A program made the translations under genes and the position numbers. The notes below the pieces were generated by a model. That model searched no databases. It was not told the DNA's origin and saw only the letters and a program-made list of their open reading frames with translations. Below are positions 24,701 through 32,609 of a stretch of 64,000 nucleotides of DNA, in pieces. Numbering within the stretch: the first letter of the stretch is position 1; each line of letters opens with the position of its first letter. Source of the stretch: Chersky-265 sp035275285 (lineage in GTDB: Bacteria; Fibrobacterota; Fibrobacteria; UBA11236); NCBI GenBank assembly GCA_035275285.1, contig DATENA010000338.1:12975-76974 (forward strand), in the 5' to 3' direction.

Positions 24701-26411
24701 CGCGATCCCGCTCCTCCGCGCGCCAGAAGGGAGCCATCTGCGCCTCGCGGGCGGCCTGCGTCGCTTCCACCTCGTTGGCGGTGATGCGGACTATTCGCCA
24801 GCTCTGGTTGCCCAGGGCGAAGGTGTCCCCCTCGCGCCGTTCCCAGACGAACTCTTCGTCCAGCTCGCCCACCTTGGCGCGGGACTCGGCGTGGCGGAGC
24901 GTGTAGAGGCCGCGATCGGGGATGGTGCCGCCGGAGAGGCCCGCCAACAGGGCGGCGCCCTTGCCCGGCGTGATGCGCCCGTCCACGGCGTCCACGGAAA
25001 GGCGGGGCTTGAGTTCGCGGATGCGGGAATCCTGGAACCGGCCGGCCAGCATCTCCATCACCAGGTCGAAATGGGCGCGGGGCAGGTTGCGGTAGGGATG
25101 GCTGGTGCGCAGGAAGGCATACAGCCGGTCCAGGGTCCAGTCCCCGGACGCGGCCATGGAGACGAGGATTTGGGCGAGCAGATCCAGGGGCCCCTCCACG
25201 ATGCGGGTCTCCTCCAGATCGCCCGTCAGCACGCAGCGCACGGCCGTGGCCGCGTCCAGCAGATCCTTGCCGTGGGAGGCGAAGAGCAGGCCCCGGCTGG
25301 TCTCGCCGACCCCGTGGCCCGCCCGCCCGATCTTCTGCAGGGCGGAGGAGATGGAGAACGGCGTCTGCACCAGGATCACCTGGTCCAGGGCCCCGATGTC
25401 GATGCCCAGCTCCAGGGAGTTGGTGGCCACGATGGCGGGCAGCTTGCCTTCCTTCATGCGCGTTTCCACCACGTTGCGGATCTCCCGGGACAGGGAACCG
25501 TGATGCGCGTAGGCGAGGGGCCGTTCCTCGCCTTCGTTGAGGAGGCGGGACATGCGCTCGGAAAGCCGGCGGCTGTTGGTGAAGATGAGAGTGGAACGCG
25601 CCTGGGCGATGCATCCCTTGATCTCCCGGGCCATGGCGGTCCAGATGTCCTGTTCCCCCTCGGAGTGCCCTTCCGGATAGCGGACCCGCAGTTCATAGCG
25701 CTTGGGAACCCGCGAGGCGATGCATTCGACCCGGCGGGGCACGTACCCGGTTTCCCCCAGGATGTAGCCTCCGGCCCAGGCCGCCACGGTTTCCAGCGGC
25801 CGCACCGTGGCCGACAAGGCGATGCGCTGGAATTCCCCCGCCAGGGGGACCAGCCGGTCCACCGCCGTGATGAGGTGGGTGCCCCGCTTGGCGCCGGCCA
25901 CGGCGTGGATTTCGTCCAGGATCACCACTTCCAGATCGCGCAGGGAGTCCCGGCCCGCTCCGGAAAGCAGCATCAGGTTGAGGCTCTCGGGAGTCGTGAT
26001 GAGGATCTCGGGAGGATGCTTGAGCATCCGCCGGCGCTCCGTGGCCGGGGTATCCCCGCTGCGCACCAGCACGCGCACTTCCGGAAACGGCACGCCCGCC
26101 TCCGCGAACCGGCCGCGTAGGGCCTCCAGGGGCGAAAGCAGGTTCTTCCGGATATCGTTGTTGAGGGCCTTCAGCGGGGAAACGTACAGGATCCGGGTGG
26201 CCCCGACGGCCCAGGCGCCCGTTGCGAAACGGTCCAAGGCCCATAGGAAGGCGGTCAGGGTCTTGCCGCTGCCCGTGGGCGCGGTGAGAAGCACATGCCT
26301 GTTTTCGGCGATGCGCGGCCATGCCTGGCGCTGGATGTCGGTGGGCGTTCCGATTTTCTCCCGGAACCAGTCCTGGATGAGGGGGTGGAACAGGGTCAGC
26401 GGATCGATCAT
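21777..26411 (-). CDS. lhr: Lhr-type superfamily 2 DNA helicase (large form)
   Basis: About 1544 residues, close to the length of large Lhr proteins. Helicase motifs are I APTGSGKTLTAFLW, Ia YVSPLKALNND, Ib TTPESLNLML, II ILDEIHAV, III SATVRP, with IV-VI including VATNSLELGIDIGALD and LQKIGRAGHG. A winged-helix and Lhr-core domain follow, and then a long C-terminal extension of the Lhr-CTD type, in which a uracil-DNA glycosylase activity has been described for the E. coli protein. Lhr acts in DNA repair. ATG 26411 (MIDPLTLFHPLIQDWF) starts at the conserved N-terminus; ATG 26441 is an alternative. It is divergent from the AidB-like gene with about 60 bp between starts. Confidence 0.9.
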   Translation of the reverse strand: MIDPLTLFHPLIQDWFREKIGTPTDIQRQAWPRIAENRHVLLTAPTGSGKTLTAFLWALDRFATGAWAVGATRILYVSPLKALNNDIRKNLLSPLEALRGRFAEAGVPFPEVRVLVRSGDTPATERRRMLKHPPEILITTPESLNLMLLSGAGRDSLRDLEVVILDEIHAVAGAKRGTHLITAVDRLVPLAGEFQRIALSATVRPLETVAAWAGGYILGETGYVPRRVECIASRVPKRYELRVRYPEGHSEGEQDIWTAMAREIKGCIAQARSTLIFTNSRRLSERMSRLLNEGEERPLAYAHHGSLSREIRNVVETRMKEGKLPAIVATNSLELGIDIGALDQVILVQTPFSISSALQKIGRAGHGVGETSRGLLFASHGKDLLDAATAVRCVLTGDLEETRIVEGPLDLLAQILVSMAASGDWTLDRLYAFLRTSHPYRNLPRAHFDLVMEMLAGRFQDSRIRELKPRLSVDAVDGRITPGKGAALLAGLSGGTIPDRGLYTLRHAESRAKVGELDEEFVWERREGDTFALGNQSWRIVRITANEVEATQAAREAQMAPFWRAEERDRGFHFSRRLGEFLEAADGRLDDPALAEELIRERGLEAPSAAALIGYLRRQKEATRAALPHRRHLLIEDAGEAVGDEAQGLEPHRQILLHAVWGGRLNRPWAYAMAAAYGERTGRALEILTGDDCLLVRLPAGEPAAGLLDLVHPDNLEALLRKRLERTGYFAAHFRENAARALLLPRSTARVRIPLWLNRLRSQTLLQAVSGFADFPVALETWRECLRDEFDLPALKAMLEEVHSGAIRVSETRTGEPSPFAGGLAWKQTNQYMYERDRPAEGPVPGREDLLREIAFSSPLRPRIPRAVIAGFEAKARRLAPGYAPQDAGELVEWAKERLLIPWDEWRALLPGCGAPPEGEARAAHFRHLGSRLLGVILPGAELGAVAAVETLPRVLAALGCEAGTGAGHARISVPFRLRIPEGAAAGLDAASAEAPEDPRTLETASREALDHLARLSRARLERNAPSGREDGEEEDGKEAEGPALAPALSQWLRAYGPVTPEFPRRLFGSAFPAVEEALRELAEGDRVVLDALSEDAAGTEICDAANVEILLRLMRRRSRPAFKTLPAENLPLFLAAWQGPADPARNVEGMQAALEKLLGYPAPAAAWETDILPARAMPYLPSRLDELFRDSDLLWFGAGKEKTAFAFPEDLELFPPPAGEEAPPLSPDRRQVLEILRAAAPGRLDFQAIAARCPLPSDRIGAALWDLAWLGLISNDTFAALRKGVETGFKTALPPAAGESGGASPRRRFQRWKAVRPMAGSWQALNRAPDTRAGGAADALEQEELAKDRVRQALRRYGLLFRELLAHELPALQWPALFRSLRLLELSGEALSGHFFAGIPGLQFISPQALRLIESGLPGEAVYWMSAADPASPCALGLEGLPYALPPRLGSTHLVFHGSELALTSRRLGRDLAIRVPPRHQYLPGYLGALRQLVDRTFLPVKALEVETVNGEPVAGSPYMDDLLDAGFEKGIRTVTLRKRYYG

Positions 26412-26470
26412 GCGGAGCTGCACTTTGCCTTCCCGGCGCATCGGCCGCAGGGAAAAGCTAGTTTATTGGC

Positions 26471-28177
26471 ATGGAGGCATTTTTCCAACAGGGACCCGTC
26501 CTCGGAAATCCTTTCGCCGCCGATCCCCTGCTTCAGGCTTTCCTGCGCTGGCGCCTGCCGGCGGATCTGCAGGAAACCCTCGCGCCCGGGCTGCTCGCCT
26601 TCGGCCGCCGCATCGTGGACGAGGTCCAGGAACTGGGCCCGCAAGCCGAATCCCACCCTCCGCGCCTCATTCCTTACAGCCCCTGGGGCGAACGCATCGA
26701 TCAGATCGAGGTGAGCGGGGCCTGGCAGCGCTTGCAGGACATCGCGGCCCGGGAAGGCCTGGTGGCCATCGGCTATGAGCGCGCCGAGGGCGCTTTCTCC
26801 CGCTTGCACCAATTCTCCCGTTTGTACATGTTCCATCCCGACGCCGCCTGGTTCACCTGCCCCCTGGCCATGACCGACGGGGCGGCGCGCGCCCTGGAAC
26901 TGCACGGGGACGATGCCCTGAAGGACCGGGCCCTGGCGCATCTGCTGTCCCGGGACCCGGCCGAGTTCTGGACCGCGGGCCAATGGATGACCGAGCGGGG
27001 AGGCGGATCGGACGTGGGCCACGGCACGGAAACCACCGCCAAGAAGCATGGCGGGGAATACCTGCTGCACGGCGACAAATGGTTCACCTCCGCCACCACC
27101 TCGCCCGTGGCCCTGACCCTGGCCCGCATCGAAGGCGCGCCCGCGGGCGGTTCCGGGCTGAGCCTCTTCTTCGTGGAACTGTTCGACGAAACCGGCCGCC
27201 TGCGCAACATCCGCATCAACCGGCTCAAGGACAAGCTGGGCACCCATGCGCTGCCCACCGCGGAGCTTTCCCTGCAGGGCACGCCGGCGCGCCTGGTGGG
27301 CGACAAGGCCCACGGCATCCGCAAGATGTCCTCCCTGTTCAACCTCACGCGCATCCACAATTCCGTCTACGCGGTCTCCTACATGCGCCGCGCCCTGGCC
27401 CTGGCCAAGGACTACGCGTCCAAGCGCAAGGCCTTCGGCAAGCCCCTGGCCGAGCTTCCCGCCCATGCGGAGACCCTTTCGGAAATGCAGGTGGAATGGG
27501 AGGGGTGCTTCCACCTCACCTTCCACCTGACCCTGCTGCTGGGGCGCGAGGAGACGGGCGAATCCGCCGAAGGGGAAGCGGCCCTGCTGCGCCTGCTCAC
27601 CCCGGTCGCCAAGCTGTTCACCGCCAAGCGGGCGGTTTCCGGGGTGGCGGAAGCCATGGAATGCTTCGGCGGAGCGGGTTACGTGGAGGATACGGGCCTG
27701 CCCGCGCTGATGCGCGACACCTTGGTCCTGCCCATCTGGGAAGGCACCACCAACGTGCTGGCCATGGACGTGCTGCGCGCCATGGAAAAAGAGGGCGCCT
27801 TCGAGCCCTTCGCGGACGACGTGGCCGCGCGCCTGCGCAAGGTCAAGGGGGACGCCCTTTCGGAAAGCGTGCGCCGGGTGCGCAAGGCCCTGGAAACCCT
27901 GCAGGAGGGCCGCCGGCGCATGGACGGCTTCGAATCCGAATTCGCGGAAGCCATCGCCCGCCCCTTCGCCTACGGATTGGCGCGCACCTACATCGGCTCC
28001 CTGCTGCTGGAGTTCGCCTCCTGGATGGCCAACGAGGGCGGGCCCGCTCCCGATCCCAACCAGCTCCGTTCCGCCGCCGTGGCCGTCCGCTGGTGCCGGG
28101 AACCCCTGGTTTCCCTGCCGGACGCGGACTCCGTCCACCGCCGCGTCTCCTCGGACATCCTCAAGGAAAAACCGTAA
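26471..28177 (+). CDS. AidB-like acyl-CoA dehydrogenase family protein
   Basis: A 568-residue flavoprotein of the acyl-CoA dehydrogenase fold. FWTAGQWMTERGGGSDVGHG is the AidB-type flavin/substrate segment; ordinary ACADs have shorter motifs here. GDKWFTSATTSPVALTLARI, RIHNSVYAVSYMRRALALAKDYA, ECFGGAGYVEDTGLPALMRD and IWEGTTNVLAMDVLRAM complete the domain. The C-terminal 100 residues are helical and extended, as in AidB. AidB belongs to the adaptive response to alkylating agents in E. coli. The shared divergent promoter region with an Lhr helicase gives weak contextual support for a DNA-damage role. A broader lipid role cannot be excluded. Confidence 0.8.
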   Translation: MEAFFQQGPVLGNPFAADPLLQAFLRWRLPADLQETLAPGLLAFGRRIVDEVQELGPQAESHPPRLIPYSPWGERIDQIEVSGAWQRLQDIAAREGLVAIGYERAEGAFSRLHQFSRLYMFHPDAAWFTCPLAMTDGAARALELHGDDALKDRALAHLLSRDPAEFWTAGQWMTERGGGSDVGHGTETTAKKHGGEYLLHGDKWFTSATTSPVALTLARIEGAPAGGSGLSLFFVELFDETGRLRNIRINRLKDKLGTHALPTAELSLQGTPARLVGDKAHGIRKMSSLFNLTRIHNSVYAVSYMRRALALAKDYASKRKAFGKPLAELPAHAETLSEMQVEWEGCFHLTFHLTLLLGREETGESAEGEAALLRLLTPVAKLFTAKRAVSGVAEAMECFGGAGYVEDTGLPALMRDTLVLPIWEGTTNVLAMDVLRAMEKEGAFEPFADDVAARLRKVKGDALSESVRRVRKALETLQEGRRRMDGFESEFAEAIARPFAYGLARTYIGSLLLEFASWMANEGGPAPDPNQLRSAAVAVRWCREPLVSLPDADSVHRRVSSDILKEKP

Positions 28178-28255
28178 CCGCAAGGTTTCCCCTGGGACGG
28201 GCGCGCCCTCCGCGCGCTTTCCGCGCGGGCGGATAGTTGCTAATTTACCCGGACC

Positions 28256-28540
28256 ATGGCCCGCGATGCGAACGATTGGGTGGCATGCCCCCATTGCGGG
28301 GAGCGCATCGACCGCACCGCCAAGTCCTGCCGCCATTGCGGTTCGGACGACAATACCGGCTGGTCCGAGGCCACCTACCTGGACGGCCTCGATCTTCCCG
28401 AGGAAGGGGAATACGAAGACGGCCTGGAGGCGGAAGGGTTCAAGAAACCCGCCCCGGCCCCCAACCGGGTGCTCATGGGGGCGGTTTCCGTGGGGATCCT
28501 GCTGGTCTTCGCCCTGTGGCTCCTGCGCGGGATGTTCTGA
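28256..28540 (+). CDS. Zinc-ribbon protein with C-terminal TM segment
   Basis: A 94-residue protein. A zinc ribbon is formed by CPHCGERIDRTAKSCRHCG (CxxC...CxxC). An acidic linker follows, then a C-terminal membrane helix (VLMGAVSVGILLVFALWLLR), so the ribbon should sit in the cytoplasm as a tail-anchored protein. TAATTTA lies 9 nt before the start codon and no Shine-Dalgarno is seen. It is convergent with hipT, 7 bp away. No specific function is known. Confidence 0.75.
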   Translation: MARDANDWVACPHCGERIDRTAKSCRHCGSDDNTGWSEATYLDGLDLPEEGEYEDGLEAEGFKKPAPAPNRVLMGAVSVGILLVFALWLLRGMF

Positions 28541-28547
28541 GCGGGAA

Positions 28548-29501
28548 TCAAAACTCCAGTCGTCCCGCCCGGGACCCCACCAAGTCCAGATAGGCTTTTT
28601 TCATGGTCGCCGGCAGGAAACCCGCGGCCAGCACCTTCCGCGCGCGCTCCGGGGTTTTGGCCGCCTGGGCATACGCATTCTCCCGGGTTTTGGCGGGCAG
28701 TCCCAGGCTCTCCGCCAAGGCGTCGAAATCCTTCCGGCGCAGGGTCTTCTTTTTGCCGTTCAGGGCCAGCGCGGTTTCTTCCGGATCCTTGGGAAGCAGG
28801 AGCTTGGTGGCCACCAGATCATAGGCGGGCGAAAGCTGGATTTCATCGGCGAAGGGGCGCCATAGGGAAAAGTTTTTCAGATGCATGTCCGCATTGCCGG
28901 TCAGGAAACAGAACAGGGCCAACTCGAAGAAATTGACCGCGTCCAATCCCGGCTGTGTCGAATACCGCAGGATGGTTTTGCCGATCTGCTCCAGGGAGCC
29001 TTTGTACTTGTCCTCGGTAAGCCGGCCGGTCAATTGGCACATGTCCTCCATGGCGATTTTCGCGCCGTCCATGCGATCGATGCGCTTGGTGAGGTATGCC
29101 AGTTCGCCCGATTTCAACCGGATCAGGGCATGGGGCACCGTGCGTATGCCCCCCGCATCGGCCAAGCGCATGGTGGCGTTTTCCACTTCGGGCATGGCCG
29201 GATATTGTTTGGAAGGCGGCTTGAGGATGTATCGGCCCCAAAGTCCCACCAAGGTGAACCGTCCGGCTTTTCCGGACCCCCGGGAAGCTTCCAGGTCCAG
29301 GGAGATTTTCGCCTGGACTCCGGGGATGGCGGCATGGGCGCGGAGGATCCGGCCCGCCAGCGTTTCCATTTCATCCAATCCGTACTCCAAGCGGGGCGCG
29401 GCGGGGGTCCCGAAAAATTTCCGGCTGCAACGCGGATGGTAGTCTCCCGGTCCGTCCAATCGTTCCATGCAATACAGGCATGTGCCTTCCTTCGCGGTCA
29501 T
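28548..29501 (-). CDS. hipT: HipT-type serine/threonine kinase toxin
   Basis: A 317-residue HipA-like kinase of the three-gene HipBST type. An N-terminal CxxC...HxxC knuckle (CLYCMERLDGPGDYHPRC) precedes the kinase core. The Gly-rich loop is AIPGVQAK (58-65), the ATP lysine is in YILKPP (Lys94), the catalytic loop is NADMHLKN (Asp205, Asn210) and the metal-binding Asp is in SPAYDLV (Asp228). The N-subdomain-1 of classical HipA is missing and is encoded separately by hipS. HipT of pathogenic E. coli phosphorylates tryptophanyl-tRNA synthetase; its loop has two autophosphorylated serines, whereas here the corresponding residues read Ala and Pro. The start overlaps the hipS stop (ATGA), so translation is coupled. 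Confidence 0.87.
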   Translation of the reverse strand: MTAKEGTCLYCMERLDGPGDYHPRCSRKFFGTPAAPRLEYGLDEMETLAGRILRAHAAIPGVQAKISLDLEASRGSGKAGRFTLVGLWGRYILKPPSKQYPAMPEVENATMRLADAGGIRTVPHALIRLKSGELAYLTKRIDRMDGAKIAMEDMCQLTGRLTEDKYKGSLEQIGKTILRYSTQPGLDAVNFFELALFCFLTGNADMHLKNFSLWRPFADEIQLSPAYDLVATKLLLPKDPEETALALNGKKKTLRRKDFDALAESLGLPAKTRENAYAQAAKTPERARKVLAAGFLPATMKKAYLDLVGSRAGRLEF

Positions 29502-29830
29502 TCCGGCTTTCCCCCGGCCACGATGGAAACGTTCCCGATGCACTCGCGGCAGCATGCGAGCAGCAATCCCATGCGGTCCCTGGGATCGAGCTTCCAGGTT
29601 TTTTCCGCCACGGCCAGCAACCATCCCTCCGGAATCAACCCATCGAAGAACGGGAAGAGCACCTTGGACGTATACGGTTCGGCCCGCAACGGCATCGTCA
29701 AGCTGATGGGCTCGGCATCGCCCGCAGCCAGGTATTCGTGCGCGTATTCGAATCGATACCCTGAATCCGTTTCGCTGATGCTGCCGGCGAAGGTATTCCC
29801 CACCAGCACCCGGGCGCTTCGGAATTCCAT
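29498..29830 (-). CDS. hipS: HipS-like small antitoxin (HipA N-terminal subdomain)
   Basis: A 110-residue protein equivalent to HipA N-subdomain 1: VLVGNTFAGSISETDSGYRF, then SLTMPLRAEPYTSKVLFPFF and DGLIPEGWLL. In the described HipBST system this separate subunit is the antitoxin that binds and inhibits HipT, whereas HipB augments it and binds DNA. It starts 3 nt after hipB and overlaps hipT by 4 nt. The order hipB-hipS-hipT matches the known operon. Split HipA by mutation is unlikely because each part has its own proper start and stop. Confidence 0.85.
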   Translation of the reverse strand: MEFRSARVLVGNTFAGSISETDSGYRFEYAHEYLAAGDAEPISLTMPLRAEPYTSKVLFPFFDGLIPEGWLLAVAEKTWKLDPRDRMGLLLACCRECIGNVSIVAGGKPE

Positions 29831-29833
29831 GCC

Positions 29834-30106
29834 TTATTTCCGATTCCCGGGTGTGCGGGCATCCGCCGCGGGCCGGTCGATTTTGGCGCGGCGCACCGCT
29901 CCGGTTTCATGGCCGAACAGCCCCAGGATCTGGTTTACCTTGTCCAACCGCAAGGTGGTTTTGCCTTGCTCCAGATCCCGGACGAAGCGCAATCCCACCC
30001 CCGCCTTCAGCGCGAGTTCCTGTTGGGTCAGGCCGGCCTGACCCCTGCGTTCCTTGACGAATTCGGATAGTGTATTCAAATCTATACCCGATCTGGTATA
30101 ATTCAT
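29834..30106 (-). CDS. hipB: HipB-like helix-turn-helix antitoxin/repressor
   Basis: A 90-residue protein with an HTH_3 (Xre-type) domain: LSEFVKERRGQAGLTQQELA, LKAGVGLRFVRDLEQGKTTL and RLDKVNQILGLFG. A polar C-terminal tail follows. It should repress its own operon by binding the palindromes at 30083-30180. With ATG 30106, codons 3-8 (YTRSGI) are themselves operator sequence, so either the operator overlaps the coding start or the true start is a downstream TTG near residue 11. Confidence 0.85.
   Translation of the reverse strand: MNYTRSGIDLNTLSEFVKERRGQAGLTQQELALKAGVGLRFVRDLEQGKTTLRLDKVNQILGLFGHETGAVRRAKIDRPAADARTPGNRK
30083..30100. promoter_or_regulatory. HipB operator O1
   Basis: TATACCCGATCTGGTATA is an 18-bp imperfect palindrome with arms TATACC and GGTATA. 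It overlaps the first codons of hipB and is identical to O3. Confidence 0.75.
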
Positions 30107-30122
30107 AAAAAATGGACAGGTT

Positions 30123-30140
30123 TATACCCTTTCAGGTATA
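30123..30140. promoter_or_regulatory. HipB operator O2
   Basis: TATACCCTTTCAGGTATA has the same arms with a different spacer. Its centre is exactly 40 bp from that of O1. A TATAAA -10-like box for hipB on the minus strand overlaps its edge (30121-30126). Confidence 0.75.
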
Positions 30141-30162
30141 CTTGGAATGAATATACGCTTTT

Positions 30163-30180
30163 TATACCCGATCTGGTATA
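30163..30180. promoter_or_regulatory. HipB operator O3
   Basis: TATACCCGATCTGGTATA is identical to O1 and its centre is again exactly 40 bp from O2. It lies 30 bp from the stop codon of the upstream TonB-like gene. Confidence 0.75.
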
Positions 30181-30209
30181 AGTTTGCGAGGGATCAGCGC
30201 ATGCCGCGG

Positions 30210-31817
30210 TCAGTGTTCCTGAAGCGGGAAGAGAAAGGGGATGGTGATGAACCTGGGGCGGGAATCCGGGAAGGCGCGCAATCGCCAGTCCAGCACCCTG
30301 CGCAACAATTCCTGGTCGAACGCGTCCACGCCCGTGCTGCTGCTGACGATGGACCCTTCCAGGACGCGGCCGCCCGGATCCACGGTCAAGCCGATCAGCA
30401 CCTCGCCCGACAGGCCGGGAAAGCCGAGGGCGTAACGGTTGTACAGCTCCTGGAGATTGTCCGCGTCGATATTGGCGGCGGCCTGGACCGAGGCGCGCAG
30501 GATGATTTCCGCCAGGTTGGAGGCCTTGGGCGGCGCCTTGGCGGCCGCGGGCGCGGCGGCTTGCGCGGGAGGAGCGGCCTTCTTGGCGCGGGCCGGGGCA
30601 TCCGGGTTTTGCGCGGCCTTCACGGCCTTCGCGGCGGTCACCGCCGTGGCCGCTTGCGCGGAGGGAACGGGATGGGCGACCGGGACGACCGCGGGCTGGG
30701 TAACCGTAACGTTACTGGCCGGGCGCGCCGGCGCGGCGGAAGCCGCCGGTTTCGCGGACGGCCGGGCAAGCTGTTGCGGGGACATTTTGGGCCGCAGGAA
30801 GGGGACCCGGTTCTCCAAGCCGTCGAACAGGCCGGCCTGGGTGGCGGCGAACAGGCCCAGGCCCAGCACGCCGATGGCGACGATCACCACCGCCGCGATG
30901 GCGAAGTGGAGGGCGGAGCGTTCCGGAAGGCCGCCCCGCAACGCGACGGGGGCGGCTTCCCCGGAGGCTTCCGCGACCTTGCGCAACTGGGCCACCTTGC
31001 GCGTGAGCGCCTGTTCGCGCGTCATGGGCGCGGGGATCCGGTCCAGCCGGATTTCCCCGGAAGGATAGGGCTGCGCGGTCTGCCCGCGCGCGGTGGGCTG
31101 GGCCGGCGCGTCCAAGGTCAGGAATTGGTCCGCCGGCACCGAGAGGGTGGCCATGGGATCCGGGGGCGGCTCGGCGGCTTTGCGCGGCGCCTCGGAGAAA
31201 ACGGTCCCGTTCGGCGATTGCGCCAGGGTGTCCTCCCCCTGCGCGATGAGGGTCTTCTGCATTTCCGCCAACCGGTACAGGCTGGGAGAATGCTCCTTGC
31301 GGATGCGCGCGGAGGGGCCGGTCAGATCCGCGTCGGCCTTGAGCAGGCGGGCGCGGGCATTGGCCATCCATTGCTCCAGGCGTTCGCGCTGGGCGGCCTC
31401 CTCCTTCTCCGCTTCCTGCTTGGCCCGCCGTTCGGCTTCGGCTTCCGCCTCCATCTTGGAGCGGAGGCGGGAGAACTCGTCTTCCGGATTGCCGGTGCGG
31501 TCCGGTTCCCGCCATGCCGATCCGAAAGCGCCTTCCCCGCCGGAGACGGGACCGCGCGCGGCCATTTCCAGGGTGGGCGCGTTGAGGGTTTCCACCGGCG
31601 CGGAAGGGTTGGCCCGCTGGGGCATTTCCAGGGTCGCGTCATGGGCTTGCGCCAGGGCTTCGGACTCTTCGCGGGCGAGGATCTCCGAGCGCGCGCCGGG
31701 CAGGGACGTTGCGGCAGGGTCGGCCTGGGCGGGAAACTCCGGATCGATCAGGTCGAGAGGAACGGGATTGGAAAGGTTGTCCCAGTCCAGATCGTCTTGA
31801 TGGGATTTATCGATCAT
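30210..31817 (-). CDS. TonB/AgmX-like envelope protein
   Basis: A 535-residue protein. The N-terminal half is acidic and cytoplasmic with a charged coiled coil (SKMEAEAEAERRAKQEAEKE). A single TM segment (FAIAAVVIVAIGVLGLGLFA) lies at about residue 310. A long Ala/Pro/Lys-rich periplasmic linker follows, and the C-terminal 100 residues have a TonB-C-like or AgmX/PglI-like pattern: LSGEVLIGLTVDPGGRVLEG, VSSSTGVDAFDQELLRRVLD and FPDSRPRFITIPFLF. Such proteins couple inner-membrane energy or motility/secretion machines to the outer membrane. The large cytoplasmic domain distinguishes it from plain TonB. No ExbB/ExbD genes are nearby. The bases around the start (GATCGATCAT) show no strong Shine-Dalgarno. 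Confidence 0.75.
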   Translation of the reverse strand: MIDKSHQDDLDWDNLSNPVPLDLIDPEFPAQADPAATSLPGARSEILAREESEALAQAHDATLEMPQRANPSAPVETLNAPTLEMAARGPVSGGEGAFGSAWREPDRTGNPEDEFSRLRSKMEAEAEAERRAKQEAEKEEAAQRERLEQWMANARARLLKADADLTGPSARIRKEHSPSLYRLAEMQKTLIAQGEDTLAQSPNGTVFSEAPRKAAEPPPDPMATLSVPADQFLTLDAPAQPTARGQTAQPYPSGEIRLDRIPAPMTREQALTRKVAQLRKVAEASGEAAPVALRGGLPERSALHFAIAAVVIVAIGVLGLGLFAATQAGLFDGLENRVPFLRPKMSPQQLARPSAKPAASAAPARPASNVTVTQPAVVPVAHPVPSAQAATAVTAAKAVKAAQNPDAPARAKKAAPPAQAAAPAAAKAPPKASNLAEIILRASVQAAANIDADNLQELYNRYALGFPGLSGEVLIGLTVDPGGRVLEGSIVSSSTGVDAFDQELLRRVLDWRLRAFPDSRPRFITIPFLFPLQEH

Positions 31818-32173
31818 AGAGAACCCGCTTTACCGACTTATCCGGGCAAAATAGGCAGCAATCCAGAAGGTATTAATCCGGAAAGGGGGCCGCAACATGA
31901 CCCCAATGAATTTAAATTTCCGAACCTCAAAACCCCGCAAAAATCACCAAAAAACCGTGTGAAATGACCAGGAATCCGCATGGATGGATTTTGCCATTGT
32001 CTACATGCGATTGGACGTGCGGGAGCCCGCGCGCGTAATCACCGGTAGGCGGGGTTCCCAGTTTGGTTACGCGTTGGGGGGGCGGGGCCGGAGTCATAAC
32101 CGGGCCGGCCGCTTCAGGAGGCGGGACTCCCGGGCTTGCCCGGCGGGAGCCGCATGAGGGCCCGATGGGAGGG

Positions 32174-32189
32174 GTAACCCGCATGTTAA
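32174..32189. promoter_or_regulatory. Imperfect GTAAC-N6-GTTA palindrome in a gene-poor stretch
   Basis: GTAACCCGCATGTTAA resembles the sites at 4694 and 51178, with one mismatch in the second arm. The stretch 31818-32620 otherwise holds no intact gene. Its first 400 nt show nothing recognisable, and the rest holds a gene remnant and the vapBC promoter. Confidence 0.25.
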
Positions 32190-32224
32190 ACCATCCGGAG
32201 GCGACCGCGCTCCATCGACATTGA

Positions 32225-32541
32225 ACCGAATTCCGCGATTTCTTCCAAATCAAAAGCGACGGCACGCGCGCCGCAGGGACCGCGCCCTCGGGGGCGGCCC
32301 GCATTCCTCCGGGTTGGGCCTTGATCGTTACGGAGGTCGACTGGCAATACGTCCATCCCGATGGCGGCGCTTTTTCCCCGGCCAGCGCATGACCTTGCGG
32401 TTGCTGTCGGACAACCTCTCGGACGAACCCTCGCGGCCTGGAGAGCGCGTTTTCGAATCGACCAGTTTCTCGTTTTCCTATCGCCTAAACCGCGCACTTC
32501 CAAGAGCAGGCCAGATCCGCTTGAGGAGTAAGGTTAGTTGA
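32225..32541 (+). pseudogene. Frameshifted remnant of a small conserved-looking protein
   Basis: One frame reads DFFQIKSDGTRAAGTA..., then IPPGWALIVTEVDWQYVHPD and stops at about 32390. The neighbouring frame continues MTLRLLSDNLSDEPSRPGER, VFESTSFSFSYRL and GQIRLRSKVS to 32541. Read together they form one beta-rich small protein, suggesting a frameshift near 32390. There is no good start codon upstream. No family was identified with certainty, and it may be coincidence. Confidence 0.3.
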
Positions 32542-32609
32542 AGAGATAGTAGGTAAAAATGGCTAAAATCAATTAAAAAGACCATTTGCTATTCGGTTTT
32601 TTTTATGTA

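Noticed and set aside
22306..26120. Several long frames within and opposite to lhr
   Set aside because: They are shadow frames rich in Gly, Arg, Pro and Gln; lhr shows all helicase motifs in one frame.
30700..30715. GTAAC-N6-GTTAC match
   Set aside because: It lies inside the coding region of the TonB-like protein (SNVTVTQ codons), so probably coincidental.
30147..31967. 606-residue plus-strand frame
   Set aside because: Antisense to the TonB-like gene, dominated by Gly and Arg, and it starts inside the hipB operators.
31927..32304. 125-residue minus-strand frame in the gene-poor stretch
   Set aside because: No start context, no domain and composition typical of random G+C-rich translation.
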